Below are positions 53,438 through 62,790 of a stretch of 64,000 nt of DNA, piece after piece. The notes under the pieces are model-generated. The model made no database searches, was not told the origin of the DNA, and saw only the letters and a list, made by a program, of their open reading frames with translations. The stretch's first letter is position 1. Every line of letters begins with the position of its first letter. Made by a program: the position numbers and the translations under genes. The stretch covers positions 145,134 through 209,133 of the forward strand of contig NZ_KK211068.1 in assembly GCF_000620085.1 (NCBI RefSeq), written 5' to 3'. The DNA is from Marinobacterium jannaschii DSM 6295. GTDB lineage: Bacteria; Pseudomonadota; Gammaproteobacteria; Pseudomonadales; Balneatricaceae.

Positions 53438-53465
53438 CCTAGCTCGGAGAGTCCTCCGAGCTAGG
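53438..53465 (+). terminator. Strong hairpin after the lipoprotein pair
   Basis: Perfect 12-bp arms CCTAGCTCGGAG and CTCCGAGCTAGG with a 4-nt loop, 21 bases after the stop. There is no T run, but the stem strength and position favour a transcription end. The 240 bases to the ETF-QO stop hold nothing else recognisable. Confidence 0.65.
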
Positions 53466-53705
53466 TAACTGAAAAGATCTTCCCGACGGCTCAATTTTCA
53501 TTAAAACTCCCATAGGACAAGCATATACTTTTGAGTTTCTTAAGGAGTCCTCCGATGTGCCATTTCTCCATATCTAGCTATCACCTCTGAATTTTAAAAA
53601 GCATTCTTAATTAGAGGCCTGCAGATAAGTCTATTTATATCAAGAAACCAGGTCCTAGACAGAACCTGGCATCAGGGAACAACTGGCCGTTGTTTAACAA
53701 AAGAC

Positions 53706-55361
53706 TCACATATTCGGATAGTTAGGCCCACCCGCGCCTTCCGGGGTTACCCAAGTAATGTTCTGGGCCGGGTCTTTGATATCGCAGGTTTTGCAGTGGA
53801 CGCAGTTCTGGGCGTTGATCTGGAAGCGTTGTTCGCCGCTGTTTTCATCCTCGACCACTTCATAGACCCCGGCCGGGCAGTAGCGCTGGGCCGGTTCGTT
53901 GAATTTCGGCAGGTTCTGGCTCAGCGGGATCGACGGATCTTTCAGCTTGAGGTGGCAGGGCTGGTCTTCCTCATGGTTGGTGTTGGAGAGAAACACCGAG
54001 GAGAGCTTGTCGAAGCTGAGTACACCATCCGGTTTAGGGTAGTCGATCGGGCTGCATTCGCTGGCCGGTTTCATCTTGGCGTAGTCGGGGGTGCTGTCGT
54101 GCAGGGTGAAGGGCAGCTTGCCGCCGAAGATGTTCTGGTCGAGGTAGTTAAAAGCCCCGCCCATCAGGGTGCCGAATTTATGCATCGCCGGGCCGAAGTT
54201 ACGTGAGCGGTGCAGCTCTTCGCTGGCCCAGCTGTCAGCAAACTGGTCGTCGAAGGCGTTCAGCTCCTGACCGCCCTCCTGCCCGTTTTGCAGCGCCTCG
54301 ACCACGGTTTCTGCCGCGATCATGCCGGACTTCATGGCAGTATGGGTACCCTTGATCTTGGCGAAGTTGAGGGTTCCGGCATCGCAGCCGATCAGCAGGC
54401 CGCCGGGGAAGCTCATCTTCGGCAGGCAGTTATAGCCGCCCTTAGCGATGGCACGGGCACCGTAGGCCACACGTTTGCCGCCTTCGAGATACTGCTTGAT
54501 CTCCGGGTGGTGTTTCATGCGCTGGAACTCGTCGAACGGGCTCAGGTGCGGGTTACTGTAGGAGAGGTCGATGATCAGGCCCAGGGTGACCTGGTTGTCA
54601 TCGGTATGGTAGAGGAAGAAGCCACCGTGGGTATCGCTCTGCAGCGGCCAGCCGGAGCCATGTACCACCAGCCCGGGCTTGTGCTTCGCCGGGTCGATAT
54701 CCCACAGCTCCTTGATACCGATACCGTAGTGCTGCGGATCTTTGCCTTCATCGAGGCCGAACTGAGCGATCAGCTCCTTGCCCAGATGGCCGCGGCAGCC
54801 TTCGGCGAACAGGGTGTACTTGGCACGCAGCTCCATGCCTGGCATATAGCTGTCTTTCTCACTGCCATCCTCTGCTACGCCCATATCGCCGGTGATCACA
54901 CCGAGGACTTCGCCATTGTCACCGTAAAGCACTTCGGCAGCGGAGAAGCCCGGGAAGATCTCGGCACCCAGTTCTTCGGCCTGTTCCCCCAGCCAACGGC
55001 AGACATTGCCGAGGCTGACGATGTAGTTGCCATCGTTATGCATGGTCTTAGGCACCAGCGCATTCGGGATGCGGGTGGCGTTCTCGGCATCCTTCAGCAG
55101 GTAGATCTCATCCTCGGTCACTGGGGTATTGAGCGGCGCACCGCGCTCCTTCCAGTCAGGAAACAGCTCTTTCAGGGCGGTATCCTCGATTACCGCACCA
55201 GACAGTATATGCGCCCCGACCTCGGAGCCCTTCTCGACCACGCAGACCGCCAGCTCCTGTTCCTTCTCAGCTGCCAGTTGCAGCAAACGACAAGCTGCCG
55301 ACAGTCCAGCCGGACCGGCACCGACGATAACGACATCAAACTCCATCGATTCGCGTTCCAT
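53706..55361 (-). CDS. Electron transfer flavoprotein-ubiquinone oxidoreductase
   Basis: A 551-residue ETF-QO. The N-terminal FAD-binding motif is VVIVGAGPAGLSAACRL; central segments include GAHILSGAVIEDTALKELFP and GNVCRWLGEQAEELGAEIFP. The C-terminus carries the [4Fe-4S] cysteines (CPAGVYEVV, then NAQNCVHCKTCDIKDPAQNI). It moves electrons from reduced ETF to ubiquinone at the inner membrane. Its natural donors are EtfAB at 41545-43241, about 10 kb away on the same strand. ATG 55361 is chosen over GTG 55370 on ribosome-site spacing. The upstream region shares an exact 17-mer with the etfB upstream region. Confidence 0.95.
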   Translation of the reverse strand: MERESMEFDVVIVGAGPAGLSAACRLLQLAAEKEQELAVCVVEKGSEVGAHILSGAVIEDTALKELFPDWKERGAPLNTPVTEDEIYLLKDAENATRIPNALVPKTMHNDGNYIVSLGNVCRWLGEQAEELGAEIFPGFSAAEVLYGDNGEVLGVITGDMGVAEDGSEKDSYMPGMELRAKYTLFAEGCRGHLGKELIAQFGLDEGKDPQHYGIGIKELWDIDPAKHKPGLVVHGSGWPLQSDTHGGFFLYHTDDNQVTLGLIIDLSYSNPHLSPFDEFQRMKHHPEIKQYLEGGKRVAYGARAIAKGGYNCLPKMSFPGGLLIGCDAGTLNFAKIKGTHTAMKSGMIAAETVVEALQNGQEGGQELNAFDDQFADSWASEELHRSRNFGPAMHKFGTLMGGAFNYLDQNIFGGKLPFTLHDSTPDYAKMKPASECSPIDYPKPDGVLSFDKLSSVFLSNTNHEEDQPCHLKLKDPSIPLSQNLPKFNEPAQRYCPAGVYEVVEDENSGEQRFQINAQNCVHCKTCDIKDPAQNITWVTPEGAGGPNYPNM

Positions 55362-56006
55362 CTTCCTCACCTCTCACCAAATTCAAAACTTTTATTTTTG
55401 TCCTGCGCTCCGACTTATCCTTCGCCGGATACGTGCTGAATTCGTTCACTGTACCTGTTAACAGCAACAATAGCGTTAATCCTGCTCTGTGCCGGGACAG
55501 TAGCTCCATAACTGCAGACTAATCTAATCAATATTGACTGAAAAATAAAAATATTTTTTCACATACATAAAACCAGTTTCCTCACAGCTCCGCCACATAC
55601 AGGTCGGGAAACCTTTGTTGCCGATCGGCTGTCGCTGCCCCTGATGCGGGATAAGCCAGATCTCCCCGGCTTTGTGCCACTGACCAAAAACGACAGAGCC
55701 CGATCAATTCCTATTAATAGGCAGATAGCCCTGAGCTTTCAACCCCGGGGCTTGATCGTTATCAACTGCGGTCAATCCAGGCACTGACAGGTCACAAAAA
55801 CCATACTGAAAGCGACCTCTCAGACGGGGTTTATCCGCTCTGTTCTCGCCTCTGCCATCACGCTGTAAGGCCCGAATGACGGGCATCGGAAAAATCTGCA
55901 CATATTTTCGCCAAAGGGTCTTGTCATCCTCAGACTCATGCGGCAGCATAATGAAAAACAAATAAAAAATTTCATATAAGTATAAAAACAGCTAAAAGGT
56001 AATGAA
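55362..56006. promoter_or_regulatory. Divergent control region of ETF-QO and the aminotransferase operon
   Basis: About 645 bases without an ORF of substance. At 55555-55571 it carries TTTTTCACATACATAAA, identical to the etfB upstream element. A palindrome TCAATATTGA lies near 55528-55537. Close to the aminotransferase start, TTTCATATAAGTATAAA (near 55969-55985) loosely resembles the shared element. A-rich sequence before 56007 suggests that gene's promoter. Confidence 0.5.
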
Positions 56007-57137
56007 ATGTCTGCATTGTTCCCTGCGGTCGATCCCAAAGGCCTGACCGAATACTCCGTGGTTTACACCGACCGTTCACTCAACCATATGTCGAAGGCGT
56101 TCCAGTCGGTGATGACCGATATCTCCGCCACCCTGAAACAGGTTTATAGCGCCCATGCCGTCGCCGTGGTACCGGGCAGCGGCACCTTTGGTATGGAAGC
56201 GGTGGCCCGTCAGTTTGCCAGCGATAAGCACTGCCTGGTGATCCGCAATGGCTGGTTCAGCTACCGCTGGAGCCAGATCTTCGAGATGGGCAATATTCCG
56301 GCCAGCTGCCAGGTACTCAAGGCCCGCCAGGTCGAAGCCGACAGCCAGGCGCCGTTCGCCCCGGCACCGATTGAAGAGGTCGTGGCCGCCATCCGGAACG
56401 ATAAACCGGATCTGGTGTTCGCTCCCCATGTCGAGACAGCCTCCGGCATGATGCTGCCGGATGACTACCTCAAGGCGATCGCCGATGCGGTGCATGAGAT
56501 CGGCGGCCTGTTCGTGCTGGACTGTATCGCTTCCGGTACCGTCTGGGTCGATATGCAGGCCTGTGGCGTCGACCTGCTGATCAGCGCACCACAGAAAGGC
56601 TGGAGCGGCTCTCCCTGCTGCGCACTGGTGATGATGAGTCCGCTGGCCCGCGACCGCATCGACAATACCCAGAGTTCCAGCTTTGCCTGCGACCTGAAAA
56701 AGTGGCTGCAGATTATGGAAGCCTATGAAAACGGTGGCCACGCCTACCATGCCACTATGCCGACCGACGCCCTGGCGCAGTTCCGCGATGTGATGAAGGA
56801 AACCGAAGAGTACGGTTTCGCCAGGATCCGAGAGGAACAGCTGGCCCTGGGCGCCGAGATCCGTCAGCTGCTGAAACAGCGCGGTATTAAGAGTGTCGCG
56901 GCTGAGGGCTTTGAAGCCCCCGGCGTGGTGGTCAGCTATACCGGCGATGCCGGTCTCCACAACGGCAGCAAATTCCTCGCCGAAGGGATGCAGATCGCCG
57001 CAGGCGTGCCACTGCAGTGTGACGAACCGGAGGATTTCCGCACCTTCCGTATCGGCCTGTTTGGCCTCGATAAGCTCTACGATGTCGACCAGGCGGTGGA
57101 TCGCTTTGCCGAAACACTGGATCGAATCCTGAACTAA
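56007..57137 (+). CDS. Class V aminotransferase, alanine/serine-glyoxylate aminotransferase-like
   Basis: A 376-residue PLP enzyme of fold type I, class V. PLP lysine is at about K197 (ISAPQKGWSGSPCC), preceded by VLDCIASGTVWVDM, and the glycine-rich PGSGTFGMEAVARQF lies near residue 57. Family members use alanine, serine or other amino acids with glyoxylate or pyruvate. It leads a plus-strand series (GlcG-like protein, glyA, sdaA, ABC transporter) that handles glycine and serine, so a serine/glyoxylate role is consistent, but the amino donor is not proven. A taurine- or phosphonate-related transamination is a further possibility given the taurine-type transporter. Confidence 0.78.
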   Translation: MSALFPAVDPKGLTEYSVVYTDRSLNHMSKAFQSVMTDISATLKQVYSAHAVAVVPGSGTFGMEAVARQFASDKHCLVIRNGWFSYRWSQIFEMGNIPASCQVLKARQVEADSQAPFAPAPIEEVVAAIRNDKPDLVFAPHVETASGMMLPDDYLKAIADAVHEIGGLFVLDCIASGTVWVDMQACGVDLLISAPQKGWSGSPCCALVMMSPLARDRIDNTQSSSFACDLKKWLQIMEAYENGGHAYHATMPTDALAQFRDVMKETEEYGFARIREEQLALGAEIRQLLKQRGIKSVAAEGFEAPGVVVSYTGDAGLHNGSKFLAEGMQIAAGVPLQCDEPEDFRTFRIGLFGLDKLYDVDQAVDRFAETLDRILN

Positions 57138-57164
57138 GCCGGGCTGCCCCAGAGGAATTACGTT

Positions 57165-57593
57165 ATGAAATTGACACCAAAACTGACCCTGGACGATGCC
57201 CAGGTCATTATGCAGGCCTGCGTGGCTAAGGCCGAAGAGATCGCGGTGGATATGGATATTGCCATCACCGACGACAGCGGCAACCTGCTGATGTTCCAGC
57301 GCATGGATAACGCCCGTATTACCAGTATCGATATCTCCATGGGTAAGTCCTTTACTGCCTCGGCGGCACGTAAATCGACCCGCGCCTATGGCGAGATCAG
57401 CGTCCCCGGCAAACCGGCCTTCGGGATCAATACCAGTAACCAGGGCCGCTTCTCTATCGTCGCCGGCGGCCTGCCGCTGTTTGCCGGCGAACAGATCGTC
57501 GGCGGGGTTGGCTGCAGCTCCGGCACCCCAGACCAGGATGAAGTAGTTGCCCAGGCAGGTGTCGACGCCTTCCTGAAGCAGATCAACCAATAG
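57165..57593 (+). CDS. GlcG/HbpS-family protein
   Basis: A 142-residue protein of the GlcG/HbpS family: [38 protein letters not shown], then [17 protein letters not shown] and [19 protein letters not shown]. Family members bind haem or small ligands, and homologues sit in glycolate and other catabolic operons without a settled function. It follows the aminotransferase gene by 27 bases and is surely cotranscribed. It has no signal peptide, so it acts in the cytoplasm. Confidence 0.85.
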   Translation: MKLTPKLTLDDAQVIMQACVAKAEEIAVDMDIAITDDSGNLLMFQRMDNARITSIDISMGKSFTASAARKSTRAYGEISVPGKPAFGINTSNQGRFSIVAGGLPLFAGEQIVGGVGCSSGTPDQDEVVAQAGVDAFLKQINQ

Positions 57594-57753
57594 TTGTCTC
57601 ACCGGGGCAGGCGCACCGACTCAGGCACCGGCCCCGGATTTTTTACCTCTAAAGAACAACACCCCTTGCAGATCCCCGCTCAGATCGATCCGGCCCGGCC
57701 GTGTCGAGGGGATCCTTTTTTCTTTTTTCAGATCGATGACAGGAGACACCGCG

Positions 57754-59022
57754 ATGTCCAAGACGCATGGTTTCAGCAGTGAAGAGCGGATTGAAGGCTA
57801 CGATGACGCCCTCTGGCAGGCGATGCAGCAGGAGCAGGTACGGCAGGAACAGCATGTCGAGCTGATCGCCTCGGAAAACTACACCAGCCCGCGCGTAATG
57901 GCGGCACAGGGTTCAGTCCTGACCAACAAGTATGCCGAAGGTTATCCAGGCAAGCGTTACTACGGTGGCTGCGAGCATGTGGATAAGGTTGAGCAGCTGG
58001 CGATCGATCGCGCTAAGGCGCTGTTCGGTGCCGACTACGCCAACGTCCAGCCCCACTCCGGCTCCCAGGCCAATGCGGCGGTCTATATGTCCCTGTGTGA
58101 GCCGGGTGATACCGTGCTGGGGATGAGCCTGGCCCACGGCGGCCACCTGACCCACGGCTCCCACGTTAACTTCTCCGGCAAGATTTACAACGCCGTACAG
58201 TACGGCCTCAACGATGACACCGGTGAGATCGACTACGACGAAGTGGAGCGCCTGGCACAGGAACATAAGCCGAAGATGATCGTCGCCGGCTTCTCCGCCT
58301 ACTCCCGCATCGTCGACTGGCAGCGCTTTCGCGATATCGCCGATCAGGTCGACGCTTATCTGTTTGTCGATATGGCCCATGTCGCCGGTCTGGTGGCAGC
58401 AGGCCTCTACCCGAATCCGGTACCGCTGGCCGATGTAGTGACCACCACCACCCATAAGACCCTGCGCGGTCCGCGTGGCGGCCTGATCATAGCCCGCGCC
58501 AATGCCGATATCGAGAAGAAGCTTAACTCGGCGGTGTTCCCTGGCGGTCAGGGTGGCCCATTGATGCATGTGATCGCCGCCAAGGCGGTGGCCTTTAAGG
58601 AAGCCCTGGCACCGGAGTTCACAAGCTACCAGCAACAGGTGCTGGAAAACGCCCGCGCGATGGCGGAAGTGTTTATCGAGCGCGGCTTTGACATCGTCTC
58701 CGGCGGCACCGACGACCACCTGTTTCTGCTCAGCCTGATCAAGCAGGGCATCACCGGTAAGGACGCCGATGCGGCGCTGGGCCGGGCCAATATCACGGTG
58801 AACAAGAATGCGGTACCGAACGACCCGCAGTCGCCTTTCGTTACCAGTGGCCTGCGTATCGGCACCCCGGCTATCACCAGCCGTGGCTTCAACGCCGATC
58901 ACTGCCGCGAATTGACCGGCTGGATCTGCGACGTGCTGGAGGATATCAGCAACGAGCAGGTGATCGACCAGGTGAAGGCCAAGGTAACGGCGCTCTGCGC
59001 GGATTACCCGGTGTATCGCTAA
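57754..59022 (+). CDS. glyA: Serine hydroxymethyltransferase
   Basis: A 422-residue GlyA. The PLP lysine is K235 in [56 protein letters not shown] and [12 protein letters not shown] are further family marks. It converts glycine and 5,10-methylene-THF to serine and THF, or the reverse. ATG 57754 has AGGAG 8 bases upstream; the longer start at 57736 is rejected. In this setting it probably consumes glycine and methylene-THF produced by the demethylase branch. It sits directly before sdaA. The housekeeping copy of the organism may lie elsewhere. Confidence 0.95.
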   Translation: MSKTHGFSSEERIEGYDDALWQAMQQEQVRQEQHVELIASENYTSPRVMAAQGSVLTNKYAEGYPGKRYYGGCEHVDKVEQLAIDRAKALFGADYANVQPHSGSQANAAVYMSLCEPGDTVLGMSLAHGGHLTHGSHVNFSGKIYNAVQYGLNDDTGEIDYDEVERLAQEHKPKMIVAGFSAYSRIVDWQRFRDIADQVDAYLFVDMAHVAGLVAAGLYPNPVPLADVVTTTTHKTLRGPRGGLIIARANADIEKKLNSAVFPGGQGGPLMHVIAAKAVAFKEALAPEFTSYQQQVLENARAMAEVFIERGFDIVSGGTDDHLFLLSLIKQGITGKDADAALGRANITVNKNAVPNDPQSPFVTSGLRIGTPAITSRGFNADHCRELTGWICDVLEDISNEQVIDQVKAKVTALCADYPVYR

Positions 59023-59121
59023 AGCGATCCCCTGTTGAGTCGCGGGTCACCGCAGCGTCCTGTGGGGCGACTGCGGTGACCGTTTTGCCTTATCCAATAA
59101 AAACTCGAGGGCAATCTCATC

Positions 59122-60504
59122 ATGGCTATTAGTCTGTTTGATCTGTTGAAAATCGGTATCGGACCTTCCAGCTCCCACACTGTCGGCCCGATGAAAGCGG
59201 CGCAGCTGTTTACTGAATCGCTGCGACAGCAACGTCTGTTATGCGGCGTTGCCCGTATCCAGTGCCAGCTGTTTGGCTCTTTGGGTGCCACCGGTAAGGG
59301 GCACGGCACCGGCCCCGCCGTAGTGATGGGCCTGATCGGCCACGCACCTGAGCTGATCGATCCGGCGATCGTCAATCCCGGCATGGCTGAGGTCTGCAGC
59401 ACACAGCGCCTGCCGCTACCGGACGGCCACCGCATCTTCTTCGATGATAAACGCGACCTGATCTATCATCGCCGCGAAAGCCTGCCCTACCACCCCAACG
59501 GCATGAGCTTTAGCGCCTGGAATGCCGACGGCGATATCCTCGCCTATAAGGTGTACTACTCGGTCGGCGGTGGCTTCGTGGTGGATGAAAGCGCCGCCGG
59601 GGACGACCGTATTGTCGAGGACAGCACCACCCTGCCCTATCCCTTTGACACCGCCGAGGAGCTGCTGCAGATCTGCCAGCGCAGCGGTCTCAGCATCAGC
59701 GACGTAGTGATGGAGAACGAGAAGGCCTGGCGCAGCGAGGCGGAGATCCGCGACGGCATCCTGCAGATCTGGCAGGTAATGAAGGACTGCGTGCAGCATG
59801 GCTTTCATCAGGAGGGGATTCTGCCCGGTGGCTTGAAGGTCAAACGGCGTGCCCCGGCACTGTATCGCGAACTGAAGAACCGCAGCCGCATGGATATGAT
59901 CACCCCTTCGCTGGGCGCGATGGACTGGGTCAACCTCTATGCCCTGGCCGTCAGTGAGGAGAATGCCGCTGGCGGACGGATGGTGACCGCCCCGACCAAC
60001 GGCGCGGCCGGGATCATTCCGGCGGTACTGCACTACTACGACAACTTCTGTCCCAACTCCGATGAGGAAGGGGTCGTCCGCTTCCTGCTGGCGGCCACTG
60101 CCATCGGCCTGCTATGCAAGCTGAACGCCTCGATCTCCGGCGCCGAAGTGGGCTGTCAGGGCGAGGTCGGCTCCGCCTGTGCCATGGCCGCAGCAGGCCT
60201 GGCCGAAGCCACCGGTGGCACACCGGAACAGGTGGAGAATGCTGCCGAGATCGGCATTGAGCATAACCTGGGCCTCACCTGCGACCCGATAGGCGGCCTG
60301 GTACAGGTTCCCTGTATTGAACGCAATGCTATGGCATCGATGAAAGCGATCAACGCGGCCACCATGGCTCTACGTGGCGACGGTACCCACTTCGTCTCGC
60401 TGGATAAGGTGATCAAGACCATGCGCGACACCGGTAACGATATGCTGGAGAAGTACAAGGAGACCTCCCGTGGCGGCCTGGCGGTGAACGTGATCGAGTG
60501 CTGA
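59122..60504 (+). CDS. sdaA: L-serine ammonia-lyase (iron-sulfur type)
   Basis: A 460-residue serine dehydratase with beta ([20 protein letters not shown]) and alpha (about 180-460) regions in one chain. Iron-sulfur ligands are in [20 protein letters not shown] and [19 protein letters not shown]. The C-terminal residue is cysteine (NVIEC), as known for this family, where the tail enters the active site. It deaminates serine to pyruvate. It follows glyA by 99 bases, giving a glycine-to-serine-to-pyruvate route. A hairpin follows at 60615. Confidence 0.95.
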   Translation: MAISLFDLLKIGIGPSSSHTVGPMKAAQLFTESLRQQRLLCGVARIQCQLFGSLGATGKGHGTGPAVVMGLIGHAPELIDPAIVNPGMAEVCSTQRLPLPDGHRIFFDDKRDLIYHRRESLPYHPNGMSFSAWNADGDILAYKVYYSVGGGFVVDESAAGDDRIVEDSTTLPYPFDTAEELLQICQRSGLSISDVVMENEKAWRSEAEIRDGILQIWQVMKDCVQHGFHQEGILPGGLKVKRRAPALYRELKNRSRMDMITPSLGAMDWVNLYALAVSEENAAGGRMVTAPTNGAAGIIPAVLHYYDNFCPNSDEEGVVRFLLAATAIGLLCKLNASISGAEVGCQGEVGSACAMAAAGLAEATGGTPEQVENAAEIGIEHNLGLTCDPIGGLVQVPCIERNAMASMKAINAATMALRGDGTHFVSLDKVIKTMRDTGNDMLEKYKETSRGGLAVNVIEC

Positions 60505-60614
60505 CCTCTGCTTAGGCCTCCTGTCAGGTCCTGTCTGCTACACCCGGCCTGTCACGCTAGCCTCACCCGCTAGGCAGCCGCGCGCTCCGGCAGCCTGTCC
60601 CGCTGCCCCTTTCT

Positions 60615-60639
60615 CCCCGTCACCCTTCTGGTGACGGGG
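60615..60639 (+). terminator. Hairpin terminator after sdaA
   Basis: Perfect 10-bp arms CCCCGTCACC and GGTGACGGGG with a 5-nt loop, about 110 bases after the stop, followed by CTTTCC and later TTTT. It probably separates glyA-sdaA from the transporter genes. Confidence 0.75.
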
Positions 60640-60916
60640 CTTTCCAGCTGTTTTATCAATACCTTACCCTTGCCACGCCTGCCCCTTTCCCTGCATACCC
60701 GGCGTCACTAACGGCATTGCTTCGCGGCCAGCCCAACCTGTTAGAAAAACTCACAATGGAGAAATTTTAATCAATTGTGGGGGTTAGATCGGCGCGGCAG
60801 TATCAATGGGACGGATTACATTCTGCCCACGCCAGCGTCGCGGCAGATCAAACTTGGCTCGGTCACTACGGCCGGGGGAAAAAATAAAAAGTCGCTTCAG
60901 CGATGTAGAGGTAACT
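60640..60916 (+). promoter_or_regulatory. Promoter region of the TauABC-like transporter
   Basis: The gap from the sdaA hairpin to the transporter holds no ORF. An inverted repeat CACAAT (60752-60757) and ATTGTG (60774-60779) with a 16-base spacer lies here; the spacing equals that of the AATTTCAC/GTGAAATT repeat before etfB, although the arms differ. AGAGG precedes ATG 60917. Confidence 0.4.
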
Positions 60917-61918
60917 ATGAATAACAAGATCACCTCAGTTTTTAAGACAGCCGTTTTTGCGTCTGCCGCCCTTGCAGCTCCCTTCAGCATTGCCGCCGAC
61001 AAGCCGGATACGGTCACTGTTGGCTACTTCCTCGAATGGCCCACCGCTAACCAGGTAGCCCAGGTCAACAAGACCTACGACAAAGATATGGGCGTAAAGG
61101 TCGAATGGCGCGCCTTTGATTCCGGCACGGCGATGTCCGCCGCCATGGCTTCCGGTGATGTGGATATGGCCTACTCCCAGGGCCTGGTGCCGTTCACCGT
61201 AGCGGTCTCCCAGGGTTTGCCAATCACCATGGTCGGCATCGCGGTCTCCTACGCAGAAAACGATAACTGTGTGGTGGGTAAAAACAGTGGCATCGATAAG
61301 GAGAACGCCACCAAGCTGCAGGGCCAGAGTATCGCGGTGCCATTTGGTACCGTCGCCCACTATAAGATGCTGCGTACCCTGAGCCACCTCAAGGTGGACA
61401 CAACCAAAGTGAAGATGCTGGATATGGCGCCGGCCGATGGCGCAGCGGCACTGGCCCGCGGTGATGTGGCAATGGCCTGCGGCTGGGGCGGCGCCCTGCG
61501 CCGGATGAAAACCTATGGCCCCGTGCTGATGAGCGCCCGTGAGCAGGAAGCGATCGGTATCCGTGTGTTTGACGTGATCTCCGCCAGCAACAAGTTTGCC
61601 GCCAACCATCCCGAGCTGGTCACCCAGTTCCTGCAGACCACCGACAACGCCAACAAGGCGTTCCGTATGAACCCGTCCAAGCTGGAACCGGTGATCGCCA
61701 AGGCATCCGGCCTGGCACTGGAGGACTCCAACCAGGTACTGGCACTGTTCGACTTCCCGCTGCGCGACGAGCAGATCTCCAGCATGTGGATGGGCGGCAC
61801 TGTGCAGTCCTTCACCAAGGAAGTGGCCGACTTCTTCGTCGAGCACAAACAGATTCCGAAAGCGCTGGATGACTACAGCGATACGATCGATGCCCGCTTC
61901 TATCAGCAGGTGAACTGA
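60917..61918 (+). CDS. TauA-like ABC transporter substrate-binding protein
   Basis: A 333-residue periplasmic binding protein of the NMT1/TauA (nitrate-sulfonate-bicarbonate) family. It has a signal peptide cleaved near FSIAAD, then VTVGYFLEWPTANQVAQVNK, VKVEWRAFDSGTAMSAAM and ASGDVDMAYSQGLVPFTVAVS. The C-terminal segment MWMGGTVQSFTKEVADFF is also typical. Marine TauA proteins read similarly, so taurine is the best guess. ATG 60917 is chosen because it starts a proper signal peptide and follows AGAGG; the longer frame from 60806 is rejected. Confidence 0.85.
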   Translation: MNNKITSVFKTAVFASAALAAPFSIAADKPDTVTVGYFLEWPTANQVAQVNKTYDKDMGVKVEWRAFDSGTAMSAAMASGDVDMAYSQGLVPFTVAVSQGLPITMVGIAVSYAENDNCVVGKNSGIDKENATKLQGQSIAVPFGTVAHYKMLRTLSHLKVDTTKVKMLDMAPADGAAALARGDVAMACGWGGALRRMKTYGPVLMSAREQEAIGIRVFDVISASNKFAANHPELVTQFLQTTDNANKAFRMNPSKLEPVIAKASGLALEDSNQVLALFDFPLRDEQISSMWMGGTVQSFTKEVADFFVEHKQIPKALDDYSDTIDARFYQQVN

Positions 61919-61977
61919 AACTGTCCGGGTACGGCTGCGGCCGTGCCCTGTCTTGAAACTTTTCCAGGATAGAAGTG

Positions 61978-62787
61978 ATGTCTGAATTAGTCGTGAATAA
62001 CGTATCGATGATCTTTGATACCCCGGACGGCGGCCAGGTGGAGGCGCTGCGTGACGTCTCCTTCTCCCTGAAGCAGGGGGAGCTACTGTCCGTGCTGGGT
62101 CCCTCCGGCTGCGGTAAGAGTACCCTGCTGAATATCGTCGCCGGTTTCCTCGCCCCGACCCACGGCCGCGTTGAGCTGGCCTCGACAGAGGTCCACGGCC
62201 CCGGCGCCGAGCGAGGCATGGTGTTCCAGCAGGGCGCGCTGTTTGAGTGGCTCACGGTGGCGGAAAATATCGGCTTCGGCCCAATGATGAAAGGGACTCC
62301 TCAGGCCGAGATCAAGCGCACCGTCGATCACCTCTTGGAAACCGTCGGTCTGCAGGACTTTGGTGATAAGGCGATCTATGAACTCTCCGGCGGTATGCAG
62401 CAGCGCGTGGCACTGGCCCGCTGCCTGGCCAACGATCCGGATGTGATCCTGATGGACGAACCCCTGGGCGCACTGGATGCACTCACCCGCGAGAAGATGC
62501 AGAGCCTGGTACTGAAGCTGTGGAAAGAGACTGGCAAGACCATCGTCCTGATCACCCACAGCGTTGAAGAGGCGCTGTTCCTCGGTGAGCGCCTGTTCGT
62601 CATGGCGCCACGTCCGGGCCGGATCAAGAAGGAGTATCAACTGCCCTTTGCTGATGCAGGCCTGCATCAGAACCCGCGTGAGATTAAAGCGTCACCTGAA
62701 TTCATTGCCACCCGTGAAGAAATCCTCACCATGATCTGGGAGATGGAGGAGGAGATTATGGGCCGGGCAGAAGCGGTGGGAGGATAA
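61978..62787 (+). CDS. TauB-like ABC transporter ATP-binding protein
   Basis: A 269-residue ATPase: Walker A GPSGCGKSTLLN, Q-loop MVFQQGALFEWLTVAENI, signature LSGGMQQRVALARCLA, Walker B VILMDEPLGALD and switch histidine LITHSVEEA. It powers import of the solute bound by the preceding protein. The Q-loop resembles that of taurine/sulfonate transporters. ATG 61978 is chosen over GTG 61975. It lies 59 bases after the binding-protein gene and 3 bases before the permease. Confidence 0.9.
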   Translation: MSELVVNNVSMIFDTPDGGQVEALRDVSFSLKQGELLSVLGPSGCGKSTLLNIVAGFLAPTHGRVELASTEVHGPGAERGMVFQQGALFEWLTVAENIGFGPMMKGTPQAEIKRTVDHLLETVGLQDFGDKAIYELSGGMQQRVALARCLANDPDVILMDEPLGALDALTREKMQSLVLKLWKETGKTIVLITHSVEEALFLGERLFVMAPRPGRIKKEYQLPFADAGLHQNPREIKASPEFIATREEILTMIWEMEEEIMGRAEAVGG

Positions 62788-62790
62788 ACG

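Noticed and set aside
55362..57164. Glycine riboswitch ahead of the aminotransferase/glyA/sdaA genes
   Set aside because: The gaps at 55362-56006, 57594-57753 and 59023-59121 were read for the paired glycine-aptamer motifs; nothing resembling them was found.
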